In this document: piece after piece, positions 12,336 to 23,300 of the stretch | Numbering within the stretch: position 1 is the stretch's first letter | Layout of the letters: every line of letters starts with the position of its first letter | Source: Plasmopara viticola | Taxonomy: Eukaryota; Oomycota; Peronosporomycetes; Peronosporales; Peronosporaceae | DNA: 64,000 bases | Direction: 5' to 3' | Assembly (NCBI GenBank): GCA_001695595.3 | Contig: MBPM02000002.1 | Span: forward strand, 310,001-374,000 | Made by a program: the position numbers and the translations under genes | The notes under the pieces: generated by a model | What the model was told of the DNA's origin: nothing | Seen by the model: the letters and a program-made list of their open reading frames with translations, nothing else | The model's database searches: none

Positions 12336-13214
12336 TCATTTACCTACATGCCATCTATTTTTCTTCCGTGGCTCAATACGGGCTTTTTGTTTTCGTGCAT
12401 ACTTAACCCAGGCGATGATTTTTGGGTGCTGCATAAGCTTATCGAGCGTGTTGTACTCGCGTGCCAGCGTCTTATTGTCCTCAATGACGTGAATTTTGCT
12501 ATGACATTGACGACAAATCATGATACAAGTATTTAGATATTCTTTAGAGTAACCTTTGCGCAAATACTTGGCATGGGTTACGCGCGGGATCACGTGGTGA
12601 GCTGTAAGGTTCATCGGTCGCGCGCACATTTCACACAAACCCGTTCTCTTTTCGGCATCTTCACGATCCGCCACATTTTCGGCCAGCACTACCTCATTTT
12701 CGCAGACAAGCTGTTTCTTGCCAAATTCAAGAAACTCCACTTCCAATTCAATCAGCCGATCTTCACTGTCTAGACTCTCTTCATTACCAACGTCAGCTTC
12801 ACCAATATGACGTGTAATGCGAGCCGGGTGCCAAGCTTCGTCCTCTTCGAGTACGGCAAGACAACTTTTGCCAATGGCAAATTGCGTTTCTAGGCGTTCG
12901 TTGCGTAATCGACGTCTCTCAACAGCATGATCGAATCGATTGTCTTTGGTACCGTCGTTTGCATTCTGATGCAGCAAATAAACAAGTTCCTCTGCAAGTG
13001 TCTGTAACTGAGCAGTTTCCAAGAGCTCCGTGTCCCTTAAGACCTGAAGAAAAGTGTCGACAAGACTGGCTCGACTTTGATTTACCCCATCCTCTGCAGT
13101 AGCGATTAGCAGCTCCGCTGTGTACTCCATCTCTTCAGGTGCAGCACCACCTCTGGTAAATGTCTCGAGTACCGATACAAGACGCTCAAACGTCTTCTCG
13201 TCATTCAAGGCCAT
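12336..13214 (-). CDS. HNH nuclease-domain protein with a Tudor-like domain
   Basis: This 292-residue protein is predicted from the ATG at 13214; the open frame extends four codons upstream but begins only with GTG. Residues ~1-95 are acidic and helical. Residues ~113-178 (GKSCLAVLEEDEAWHPARI...VEFLEFGKKQLV) follow the SMN/Tudor pattern, in which a G-x-x-C-x-A strand and a W-x-x-A strand precede an F-x-x-[FY]-G-x turn; such domains bind methylated Arg or Lys. Residues ~194-245 form an HNH zinc module: CEMC, the AHHVIP metal-binding histidines, then CRQCHSKIH. Two CxxC pairs, HH and the final H-x3-H are all present, so it may be catalytically competent. The C-terminus is basic. Its ATG is 54 bp from the divergent Hsp70-like gene. 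DNA or RNA processing guided by a modified-protein reader is inference; the substrate is unknown. Confidence 0.85.
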   Translation of the reverse strand: MALNDEKTFERLVSVLETFTRGGAAPEEMEYTAELLIATAEDGVNQSRASLVDTFLQVLRDTELLETAQLQTLAEELVYLLHQNANDGTKDNRFDHAVERRRLRNERLETQFAIGKSCLAVLEEDEAWHPARITRHIGEADVGNEESLDSEDRLIELEVEFLEFGKKQLVCENEVVLAENVADREDAEKRTGLCEMCARPMNLTAHHVIPRVTHAKYLRKGYSKEYLNTCIMICRQCHSKIHVIEDNKTLAREYNTLDKLMQHPKIIAWVKYARKQKARIEPRKKNRWHVGK

Positions 13215-13268
13215 GGCAAGTACCACACTTTATTCGCGTGGTCTACACAAACCCAAGTTTTTTTGACC
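13215..13268. promoter_or_regulatory. 54-bp divergent promoter between HNH and Hsp70-like genes
   Basis: Only 54 bp separate the two start codons, so both transcripts must begin within this gap or overlap the opposite 5' end. No TATA box is obvious. A shared bidirectional promoter is inferred from geometry only. Confidence 0.5.
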
Positions 13269-15499
13269 ATGCCGCGCGTTTTCGGCGTCGATTTTGTACG
13301 TCACCTCCCTCTGTCTTGCCTCGCAATAGCCACGATTATATATTCAATGGCAAGTGATGGGTACTAACTGCTGCAAAACTCTACATTGCTGTCTGATTTT
13401 GGCAGGGTGCGCAACGGTGCGTTGTAGCTGAGAGCAATGGTGACGTGGTGCTTAACGAGCTCGGTGGTATGACAACTGCCACGCTAGTTTCCTTCAAGGG
13501 GGACGAGCGTCTGGTGGGAGAGTCAGCCGTCCTTTCATCCAGCACGAACCCATGCAACACCATAGGATTCTTGTCGGGGCTTGTTGGCAAGAAGCTACCG
13601 GACGTCCAGCGCCAGCTACAGCGGCTGCCTGGTCCTCAACCCGTTTTTGACGTGGATGAGAGTGGGCGCGTAGTAGCTTGGGTGGACTACAGGACAAACG
13701 GGAGCAAGACATCATTCACTGTGGAGCAACTGACGGGTATGCTGTTTGCCGATCTAGTGACGCAGATGAAGAAACGCTTCCAAGACGAGTCATTTCACAT
13801 GACATTGGCTGTACCTTCGGTATGGGGTGATGAAGAAAAGCGAGCTGTTCGTGTGGCTGCTAAAATTGCTGGCATTCTAAGCCTGGCCATTATTACTCGT
13901 GATGCGGCATTAGCTCGCTGTTTTCACTGCAAACACCCTGTAAAGACTTCTGTACCATCTCCTTCTGACGGAGATGTTACAATGGAGACTGCTCGATACA
14001 TTGCAATCGTCGACATGGGCCACACCAGTACTAGCGTTGCAGTCGTTGAGCTTACGGCGGACGGGGAAACAGTTTTGGCAACGGAGGCTGATGTCGAGCT
14101 TGGCGCTGAGAAATTCGATCGTCGACTTTTTGAGCACTTTCAAAATGAAGTGCAAACAAAGCACCAGCTAAGCGTGTCGCTTCATTCAAAAGAAGGAAAG
14201 CGTTTATACCAAGCGTGTGAAAAGCTTAAGAAATTGCTTTCTACTATTGGTGAAGCCAGTGTGACGGTCGAAAACCTTGCTCCTGAGAAAGACGTTAACA
14301 TTACCAGTTCTCGCAATCTTTTCGAGGAACTATGCGTTCTTGAACGCACGCGTGTGACTGAGATGCTGCAGAATGCTCTGGAGACGGCAAAGGAGAAAGT
14401 TCTAAGTGCTGACATTGCGTCGGTGGAAATTGTGGGTGGTGGCACTCGAATTCCGTTTGTACAAGAGGCAATCCTTGCCGCTTTTCCTGCTGAGCAGCAG
14501 CGCAACGCTGGCTTTATCGGTCGTATGCTCGATTCCACTACGGCCATTGCTCTCGGGGCTGCATACTCGTGTGAAGTGGTTGACGCAGCTGTTACGACTC
14601 TTTCAGAGACTGACGAGGATGCAGCAGAAGTGGCTCGCTACGTTGCGCTAGAGAAGGAGTATCAAGCTCGTGATGCCAATTTGACTGCGATCGCCCACGA
14701 ACGTAATGCCATCGAGGCATTTGTGTATGAGATGCGTTCGAAAAGTAGCGGAAAGTACGGAGCCAAGCTCGACACGTCAAAATTGAATCCACTTTTGGAC
14801 GCTGCCGAAGACTGGATTTACTCGGAAGAATCGGAATCTGCAACGTTGGACTGTATTCGCGCGAAACACGAGTCAATTACATCAGAGATTCGCAGTGTTT
14901 GTGAAGAGTACTTCTCGGCTGTTGAGGCAGACGAACGCGCGTTGGAGCAGCAGCTTGAAGACGAGTCACAGAAGGCCGAACTTGAACGTCAGGCCGAGGG
15001 AAACGACGACGACCACGATACTCGCAAACTGAAGAAACCAGAACGCATGCGTATGGTGGTTAAGAATAAAGAGGAGGGCAACGAGCTTTTCCGTGATGGC
15101 AATCACAAACATGCAGCCGCTCGTTATGTCAAAGCTTTGACTCATGCGTCCAAGTTTTATGACTTGTCCGAGGCCGACAAGGAGGAAGTGAACGCGATAA
15201 AGCTCAGTCTGTACCTGAATATTGCGCAGTGCTACCTTAAGATGGAGAATTACTCGAAAACTGTGGCAAATTGCAATGAAGCGTTGGCTCTCGAACCCAA
15301 GAACGTCAAGGCTTTGTACCGTCGCGCTGTGGCGTACGAGAAGGAAAAAAAGTTAGAGGAGGCAGCTGAAGACGTAAAGGCTGCGCTGCTCATCGCACCA
15401 CAAGACCGTGCAATTGCTAAGCTCGATGAACGTCTGAAGCTTTGTCTACGTCGCCAGCTTGACAAGGAAAAGAAAATGTGGAGCAAGGCATTCGCTTGA
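13269..15499 (+). CDS. Hsp110/Hsp70-like ATPase without beta-sandwich, fused to C-terminal TPRs
   Basis: Exon 1 (13269-13295) encodes MPRVFGVDF. A 110-bp intron (13296-13405, GTACGT...TTGGCAG, branch-like GTACTAACTG) leads in phase to GAQRCVVAESNGDVVLNELG, which rebuilds the Hsp70 phosphate-1 loop. The product has 706 residues. Residues 1-~393 are the actin-like ATPase domain, with IVDMGHTSTSVAVVEL (phosphate 2), FDRRLFEHF and VGGGTRIPFVQEAI (adenosine motif). Only about 25 residues later comes a helical segment like the Hsp110 lid (EKEYQ...NAIEAFVYEMRSK...DWIY). The substrate-binding beta-sandwich, normally ~120 residues, is absent. Residues ~559-680 hold three TPRs (KEEGNELF, LYLNIAQCYLKM, VKALYRRAVAYE), as in Hsp70/Hsp90 co-chaperones. 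A nucleotide-exchange or scaffold role in the cytosol is inference. Confidence 0.9.
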
Positions 15500-15658
15500 G
15501 CACCTTCGATATGCTTTAAACGAGTAGAAATGAAGAGCCTCTCCTTTTACTGTTTCTACATATCCATCAGCTCAACCCTGTGACACCTTCTTTGTAGTTG
15601 ACCTTATTGCTCAAGTTTGAATTTTTTTGTTTTGCACTCACTGCTAGTTTTTGTCATG

Positions 15659-16408
15659 CTATTTGTCGAGTGCTGTGCATCTATTGATCCACTTGCGTCG
15701 TCGCACCATGGCTAATGTGAAGGGGTCCTTTTGCCACGGTCCCGAGAACGACGGCGCGTAGATCCAACCATTATCGTCGCCTTGTGAGACGTCAAGGGTC
15801 CATCCTTCGGCCTTCAAATGACTTGGTACCTTCGGTGCAACTTCCTCAAACGCATTGGATGAGACATTAGCATCTGTGACGGAACTCCAGCGCTTACGCT
15901 CGGTCGAGCCCGAGATGAGCGTGTCTGTGGTCCACTTTTTGACAATGTGGTAGCGTTGGTTCTCCCAGAGCTCAAGAACTTTGTCGATGTGTTCGTTGGA
16001 CGTCAATTTAATCTCCAGGAACAGAACCGGCTTGCACTTTTGCCTGCTAAAGTCGGGCGACACCTCGAGTTCGTATGACACAACTTCTGACTGTTTCTTC
16101 TCGAGAAAAGGGGCCAATGCGAGGTTGGCGTTGCCGATACAGTCGTCCCTTAGAAACCGGTCATAGTCCATCACGTGTACCTCAAGACACTTTTCTTTGG
16201 GGCGGTCCACCTGAAACTGAAAAGTCTCGGCCGGTGTCCAGCGCGGATTGAGACTGTTTTGCACTACGGAACTCTTCTGGCTTACGCGCCCCACTTTAAA
16301 CACCACGTACGGATCACTCTTGCCGCCCATGCCCATGAAGCCAAAGTCGCTGGACGGCAAGTCGCCTGCGCACACTAGCGTCACCTGCAGCGTGTGCATG
16401 CCGTTCAT
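15659..16408 (-). CDS. C2-domain protein with a dysferlin/Pex-type C-terminal motif
   Basis: This 249-residue protein starts from the ATG at 16408. Residues ~5-125 form a C2 domain: LQVTLVCAGDLPSSD, GKSDPYVVFKVG, LNPRWTPAETFQF and VMDYDRFLRDDCIG. The Ca2+-binding loop aspartates are mostly kept (D in SDPY, D in VMDYDRF, DD after it), so Ca2+-dependent phospholipid binding is plausible. Residues ~200-243 (GWTLDVSQGDDNGWIYAPSF...WQKDP...RRRKWINRC) match the short dysferlin/Pex23-type repeat found in peroxins and TECPR1-like proteins, built on Trp-Arg stacking. There is no signal peptide or membrane span. It converges with the Hsp70-like gene with 159 bp between stops. A role in membrane trafficking or peroxisome biology is inference from domains. 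Confidence 0.88.
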   Translation of the reverse strand: MNGMHTLQVTLVCAGDLPSSDFGFMGMGGKSDPYVVFKVGRVSQKSSVVQNSLNPRWTPAETFQFQVDRPKEKCLEVHVMDYDRFLRDDCIGNANLALAPFLEKKQSEVVSYELEVSPDFSRQKCKPVLFLEIKLTSNEHIDKVLELWENQRYHIVKKWTTDTLISGSTERKRWSSVTDANVSSNAFEEVAPKVPSHLKAEGWTLDVSQGDDNGWIYAPSFSGPWQKDPFTLAMVRRRKWINRCTALDK

Positions 16409-17880
16409 ATTGTCGATTTTAATGTCTTTCCAGATTCGGTGCGACTAACACAGTGTTGCGTTGTACCATGTGATACGTTGCCTTCTCGTCAGAAAAACGG
16501 TATACGTGGCATATTATCCGGCTTATTAGGGGCTAATACTGATATGTAGAATAGCTTAGAATCTAGATTCGATTATCGGTATACAGTGGATCGTCGCTCG
16601 CCGGACAGCGGTAACGAGCGACAATTGTATGGTCGTCAGTATGACTCCAAGGCGCCACTTCGAGCATTGCTAATTGCCTGGATCGAGTTAAACCAGTTAC
16701 CTCCACAACAAATGTCAAGCTTAAAAGCCTTGCTGATTATCAAAGATCGAGTCAGTAAGTTTCATAAAGCGACAATGATCCGGCGCGTAATTTTGTACGC
16801 GTACATTCTGCGCGCAACTGATATGGATCCAATAATCATATTCGCTACTGCATCTTTTATTACGAAGGCGCTGAAATGTCTAAATTTTCGGCCAAGAAAT
16901 TACTTGAATTTTGTGGCTTTCGTCTGACCGTATTGTGTAACAGGAAAATCGCAATGGGGTAACACAATCACCGACCATTTATTGGAGCGTTGATTGCAAA
17001 TTGTCGCTTTAGTGATCAGATTTACATACCTATGTCTAATTTTCCATATACGAAATGATCAGATCGAGAGACTGATCCCAACCCTACACAAAACACTGGC
17101 TGATGATTTTTTCGGAGCAGGCAGTCTTAAGGAATATAAAAGGTGAGAGCAAAAGTAGGTTTTGGTGTTCAGAATAGTACATGGACTTGCGGTTTTTTGT
17201 TGCTTGGAGTTATGATATTTCACGCCACCATGTGTCGTGCCTTCACGTATTTTTTATCGGCTTTGCCAGCGGCTCAAATTTCAGCGATGTGGGGCGTAAG
17301 CAATCAAAGGAAACATGTGATTTCCTACTAACTTAATAGCCGTATAATCAAGTTAGACCGCAAAACGAGCTTGTTTTGTTGTTAATTAAAATGGACGGCC
17401 CCATCTGAAACCGTCAGCAGACCAGCGCGCCAAGCATGTATAGCTAGAACGCATAATCAAGTCTACAAAAGTTGCCGTCAAACCCATTCTTTTTACGTTT
17501 CGCATTGTCATCTTGAGATGAAGCGTTGATCGTGGGTTCTTATCGCGAGGTGCGCTGCAACGACAGATTTGCGCGAAACAAAATTCAATGCGTTCAATGG
17601 TGACATAGCGATTTAATTTACCTTATGATTAAATATTGGCTAAGGTACATGTAGTATAGGCCATTAACTCAACAAATGCTTGATGTTCTAAAGTGGGAGT
17701 ACTCGGCTTTCGTGCCGATGTGTCTTAGCAGATCGAATGCACGTCATCACGTGACGGAGACTTGCTTTTGCAGAGTGATACCGCGTACGAGTCAGGGCAT
17801 AGGAAGCACAGATGGATTTAATGGTAGAGTGCATTTGAGCAATATTGGCCGAAGGCTCTGCCCCATAGGATCAAGCGCTA
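16409..17880. other. Intergenic, no supported gene
   Basis: The first part is the upstream region of the C2 gene. The 113-codon frame at 16586-16927 begins with GTG, has no family motif and is treated as chance. The rest is AT-rich with short frames only. Confidence 0.5.
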
Positions 17881-18732
17881 TGTCAAGCACTCGTTGTCGC
17901 ACAATCAAATCGATGCTCGCTCATTGTCTACACCCAACACCAAAATCGTAAAGAGATGTCCATGTCATGTAGTGTTGACCGAACGTCCGCTGCTGCGTTG
18001 ATACGGTCATTAACTTAAAACAATTGAATGTTCCAATCAAATAGGCGGATTTAGCACACACGCCATGCACATGTGAGATTGCACCGCCAGCATCTCCAGC
18101 TATCACGGTAAGGTGTGCACCAGGCACTTCAAATGTTTTCGCGATAATGTCGCAGTGGGTGTAGCGTGGCTTGATAATGCTGTCTTGATACGTGCACTTG
18201 TTCAATAATGATCCTAAACTGAACTTAGAAGGACTTTTACCACTAATCACGACGCTAAGAAGCAAATACTCACAATCCATGTCCTTAACAAGAAAACTTG
18301 CTCTTTCGTGCTCCTAGGTGACACGTTTGAACAAATCCGGGCAAAGTCGTGATGTAAAGATTGAACCATTTTTATTCGGTGTGTGCACGAATACTTGTAA
18401 TTCGTTGTAAGAAATATGTATCATTCCATAGTGATCACAGTAAATTTGGAGCAATCATACTTTTGGTCCGTATGAATATAATTATGGATACCGCTTCAAT
18501 CTTGGTACGTTACATATAAAAAAGGTTTTAAATGCCTACGGCGGATGACCAGGTAAGCAGCCATTATACGTCTGCTCCAATTTTTGAGCCTTTCGAGGTT
18601 CGATACGGTTGTCTGATTTGTACAAGTCGGTGAAAAAAAGCCATTACCTGCTCCATCAACCGAGGTGCAATCGTGGTATCTTTCGATGCCGGTACTTCTG
18701 CCTGTCACAATTGCCTTACACACAGCAGACAA
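17880..18732 (-). pseudogene. Reverse-transcriptase-like relic (oomycete retroelement)
   Basis: Two minus-strand blocks, 18732-18496 and 18280-17921 with in-frame continuation to ~17810, read as decayed protein. The second block contains PRYTHCDIIAKTFEVPGAHL and TVIAGDAGGAISHVHG. This resembles the palm of a DIRS- or plant/oomycete-specific RT family, where HCxxIA and a GDVxxAFR box carry the first catalytic aspartate. Here the box reads GDAGGAISHV. The first block (SVDGAGNGFFSPTC...RLKNWSRRI) would lie just upstream. No intact frame remains. The RT assignment is by pattern only. Confidence 0.35.
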
Positions 18733-19107
18733 ATTGTATTTGCTTCCGCGAGCGCGTTTGAATCTACCACTTTCCCATCAAGAAGACTGGGCCAATAGAT
18801 GCTGAGTGTATGTGGAAATCAAATTCGAGTCCCATTGTTGTTGCACTTGGCTAGCTTTTGGCATGGTTTAATCAATCTGCTGTTAAGGAAAACCTCACCT
18901 TTCAAAATCAAATGGAAGCGGCACTGGTGACAAGGGTCAACTTTATGTGCACTTGTTGCTTAAGTCGCTCTTTTGTGATAAAACATCAAATGATGGCATG
19001 AAGAATGGTGACAAAGCTACACTGTGCTCTCTAAAATCGCTCTCAACATTAAAATCTATGCGCAAGCAAGGACCCTAAAGCAGATGATCCCTTACAAACA
19101 CGGTCAA
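18733..19107. other. Intergenic, downstream of CFA synthase gene
   Basis: No open frame with a motif is seen. The right part should be the 3' untranslated region of the leftward CFA gene. Confidence 0.5.
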
Positions 19108-20379
19108 CTATCTCACGGCATCGTAACGGTCCATGCGCTTTTTCGAAAAGACAATCTGCACGAGCTGAATCGTGCGTGCGCGAAAGCCTGCGGCACAGTA
19201 AAGCAAGTAGAAGTCCCACATACGGCAGAATACCTCCGGGCGATCGATGTCACCCTTTTTGACGTGGTCTTGGAAACGCTCGTACCAGCACATGAGTGTC
19301 TTGTCGTAGTCCGGGCCCAGATTGTGAACGTCCTCAACGATCAATCGTCCCTCCGAGAACGTCACCATTTGTGCCACAGAGGGCAAAAAGCCATTAGGAA
19401 AGATATACTTAAGAATCCAAAGCTGGATCGGCACCTCGATCGAACGATTAGCAACGATGCCGTGCACCAGAGCAAGACCACCATCATTAAGACAACGGTT
19501 AATCACATCATAGTATTCACCTAAGTTCTTGTAGCCAACGGCTTCAATCATGGCAATAGACACGACTCGGTCGAACTGATTGTGCATCTCGCGATAGTCA
19601 CAGTATTCAAAGCTTGTCAGATCACTAACACCTTCGCGTTCGGCCCACTCGCGAGCGCCTTTGAGCTGCTCATTGGAAATGGTGATACCCGTGACGTGCA
19701 CGCCGTATTCTTTAGCGAGAAAGCAGCCAAGGCCGCCCCACCCACACCCAATCTCAAGTACACGCATGCCCGGTTCGAGCTTTAGTTTCTTAGCTATCAG
19801 ATGAAGCTTGTTGCGTTGTGCCGCATCAAGGTCGTGCTTGTCCTCAATGCCCTTCCAATAAGCGCAAGAATATTGCATGTAAGGGTCAAGCCAGAGCTTG
19901 AAAAAATCGTTTCCCAAGTCGTAGTGGTGGGCCCCGACAATACCGGCGCGCGAGGGCGACTGGTAGTTGAAAATTTTGCCCCCCAATGCAATGAACTTGG
20001 CGTTCCAGGCCTTAAGAATCTTGCGACGCTTTTCAGCGGGTAGCGATAGTAGACGCGTAAGGACCTCGTCCAGCGGAATGATAGCGTCCCACTTCTTGGC
20101 CATGTAGGACTCTCCAATGGCTAACATGCCACGGTGAACCCAGTCAAGAAAAATGCTTTCGTCGTGCACGCGAATGTCGCGGTCAATAATAATGTTAGCG
20201 TTCGCCAGCATGGTTTTGAAAAACGTGGCGGCTCGGGCACGCAAAACGGGGCGCATGGTTGCTCGCAGCACGTACGAGCCAGCGGTCACGCCCGTGATGG
20301 CTGCAGCGGCAATCGAAACGGTCTTCTGGTTTCCCGCCATGTCGACGGTCAAATTGAGGATTTTGGATAGTGAGAGCAT
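19108..20379 (-). CDS. cfa: Cyclopropane-fatty-acyl-phospholipid synthase family methyltransferase
   Basis: This 423-residue protein starts from the ATG at 20379; the frame runs further up only through a TTG, and an internal ATG at 20340 is possible. The family transfers the methyl group of S-adenosylmethionine to a cis double bond of a membrane phospholipid acyl chain. A hydrophobic segment near residues 20-40 (VSIAAAAITGVTAGSYVL) could anchor it. Signatures follow: HYDLGNDFFKLWLD (~152), MQYSCAYW (~168), VLEIGCGWGG SAM loop (207-216), VHVTGITISNEQ, and at the C-terminus CRMWDFYLLYCAAGFRARTI with QLVQIVFSK, all classic for bacterial Cfa. Length is a little above the ~380 residues usual in bacteria because of the N-terminal extension. 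It is intronless. A bacterial origin is possible but not tested here; methylation products other than cyclopropane are possible. Confidence 0.93.
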   Translation of the reverse strand: MLSLSKILNLTVDMAGNQKTVSIAAAAITGVTAGSYVLRATMRPVLRARAATFFKTMLANANIIIDRDIRVHDESIFLDWVHRGMLAIGESYMAKKWDAIIPLDEVLTRLLSLPAEKRRKILKAWNAKFIALGGKIFNYQSPSRAGIVGAHHYDLGNDFFKLWLDPYMQYSCAYWKGIEDKHDLDAAQRNKLHLIAKKLKLEPGMRVLEIGCGWGGLGCFLAKEYGVHVTGITISNEQLKGAREWAEREGVSDLTSFEYCDYREMHNQFDRVVSIAMIEAVGYKNLGEYYDVINRCLNDGGLALVHGIVANRSIEVPIQLWILKYIFPNGFLPSVAQMVTFSEGRLIVEDVHNLGPDYDKTLMCWYERFQDHVKKGDIDRPEVFCRMWDFYLLYCAAGFRARTIQLVQIVFSKKRMDRYDAVR

Positions 20380-23300
20380 GGGGGCGTATTGACCCAAGCG
20401 TTTTCCTTCTATACATTTCAAGACATGGGATTGATGACAGTTTTGGTTGCAACTTTCCTAGCATAAGGATGGGTGCGGTTGGGCCGTTTGCCCATCCCCA
20501 AGCAAGTGCGATGACGTTCATGCATCATGACCTCGGATGGCACGAGAGGCGCGAGGGAGCGATGGAGTAGTGAATAGTCGCGCAAAAACGTCTTTGAGCA
20601 AAACGTCGAAACAACGCCACGACGCTTGTGTAGCTGGCTACTATAGGGGACTTCACTGGTGCGACGGGTTTCCCTTCTACGACGGAACGACGCCAACTCC
20701 CACGTCGTCTCGGGTTCGGATAGATAACCCATTCGAGGCGACCCGTCCCTTTTTTAGCGTAGTGAGGGTGGACTACAAATTACAGCAATATGCGATGACT
20801 GCATGTATGACGTGATGTCGACAAAGCACTATTGCGTGGCAAACGGCAGCGAAAATTTTTGAGAGCTATGGTTTCGGCATGTCGAGCACCAGCACCTTGC
20901 AACGAAAGCATATCGGTCGTGCATCGTATTTGTGGAAAATTCATTCAGTATGAATTCTCGAGACAAAAAAAATATTTTACGTTGATACTATAAGTATTGG
21001 TCAGTTTCGTTCGCTACAGCTGACGGGCACTTATCTGTACGTGGATTCACTGAAACTATGGCTTTGTCGGATTAATGTGCAGGTCGGTTTCGTTTGCTAA
21101 ACCAATCTAAGAAGGTTGAAACTAATTTTACAGCAAATTTTATAAACGGGGCTTTATTCGTGGCTAGAAAGGTGTATAATGCTCATCAACATCATCGCAA
21201 CGATCGTCCAGCCTTTAAGCAAAATTTGTTGGTTAAGGTGGAATAGACTTTGTCCGACATCAAGTTTAACTGCGTTGCACTACGAATCCTGCATATCGCA
21301 AACCGCAGGGTATACTCTTGTTAGGCAATAGCGAAAGTAACTGTAATGGCGCTGAAGTGTTTGGATGCTGCTCCAGTTGTTGTCAGCAGCAAGCAGAGGG
21401 TCAGACAGAAAGGGCAACCCGTGTGTTCAAATATACACTGTGTACTTTGTACGTTCGTAGGAAGACAAAAACCAACATGTTAAGTTTTTGTAAAAAATGC
21501 GCTTTCGAAGTCTACTAAATTTCATTCGTATCGGCTCATTTTACGTAAGCTTTAAAAGAATGTAAGCTTCTAATAACAGTGGATGGCAGACTTGAAAAAC
21601 CTCTTGAGCCTCGAACTTGAGACCGGTTTTTCTGATGACTGTCGCAAAAATCGACTAAATTTTATCAATACAGAAAGGAATGCAATTGAATTCGCATAAC
21701 TCTGTTTTTGGTAATTAAGAACATGAAAGTAGCTTATCAGGCTTCTCACGGTCCTACAAAAGAATGAGACGGAGTTCACCATTGTCCTGTTCAAGACAGC
21801 ACTCGAAGAGGCATTTTTGAAAATGATTTGGGTCCTAGTTGTCACGAGCATATCTTAGAGGTCTATCTACTGCGTTTGACCCCGCTTGAAAGTCGAATAC
21901 GGGAGGCAGTTTGGTGCCCTACTAACAATTCGATATTTTGTATTATATGTCGGCGTCAAATTAAGAAACTTACTCTTTTAAGCGATTTCTGCCCCGTGTT
22001 TTCGATGCCAATACCGTCAATCCGTTTTGGCAAAGGTCACTGTCGCGTTTCGAATTCTTTGATTTTTTTTAAGAGCCATTTTCATTTTTTATATTGTACA
22101 CCAATTCAAAGTCGCAATGCTAAATTTGGGTCGCGCAAAATCCTATCCTGATGCTTTTTCGTAAAAAGGATAGTATTAATCCGATAGTACTTTTGGAATC
22201 GAAGACACACTGTGCATTAAGTAAATTCTAGGATTATTCCTATAAGCTGTTTAAAGGGTCGCACGATAAGTGCTTTATAAGGATATCCTCTTTATAAGGA
22301 TATATAGCCGTGTGACATTAAGCAAAATGTGCTCGTGACAAGCATTGCACGATACACTACGTGGCACTTCAAGTGTGTGCTCAGAATCTATTGGCTACTA
22401 CCAATTGACGTCAGAGTAAAACAACCAAAAGTGATCTTTGTGTCTCTAAGATCACTGCGCAATTTTTGCGTGCTATACAACGCGCAGTAGCAAATTCTTG
22501 CTCTGGCTGAAAGCCAACCATTTCATGCAAAATGTTCCACGAGTGATGTATCGTACGAGCACTGCTTAGAAATATGTGTCACACCATGGACAGCTCTAGA
22601 TCTCACCATATTACATGCATTATGATCAACCATGCCATTGATGGGTATGTTCACTGCGAGCACGCTCGGCAGTTTATTCGACACTCCACAATGTGGATCC
22701 ACTTCGGCGTAAGGCCAACTTTGTCACGCATGGCATACAGTAAAAAATGCATCTTTCGAGCTCCCCTGAGTTGACGCTTCTCGCGCTTCAACACAGTTAA
22801 GCCTTTTATTGGAAATGGTCGCCATCCAGAACGCTGGGCGTCGTCAAATATGCAGATCCCTTCGCCTTAAGATGATGTAGAGAATAACAAGCATCACTTG
22901 ACTTTGGCTGAAACCGTAAGTCTCTCTGCCCGCTAATGCTACTAAAAAATCTCTAGATGATATACATTATTCTTGAAGTCCAGGAAAAAAAAGATAATAA
23001 GAGGTTTAGATGTGTGGTCAGACTCATTGGCCACGCAAAATATCGTATTGACGGGGACGCTCATAGAGCCCAGGGGCCAAGATACAACCTGCAATGCCTA
23101 CACCAATTATGTCACCAGCGCTTATGACTAAAAAAAGAGCATGTTGCCAAAGATGACCACCGTCGGTGGATTTCTTGGTGGGATTTGTGACTAAAGTCTG
23201 GTGTAGAATTTTGCGTTTTGCCCACCGTGATGACGAAAAGTGTCGGTTCTTAGTTAATTTGCTTAGATAAATTCTTAAACGCCATAAAAGATCACGGTAG

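Noticed and set aside
16586..16927. 113-codon plus-strand frame
   Set aside because: It begins at GTG, has no motif, and no splice signals link it to other coding sequence.
20418..20732. Minus-strand frame upstream of the CFA gene as an extra N-terminal exon
   Set aside because: No in-phase splice pair connects it to the CFA frame, and the CFA domain is already complete from ATG 20379.
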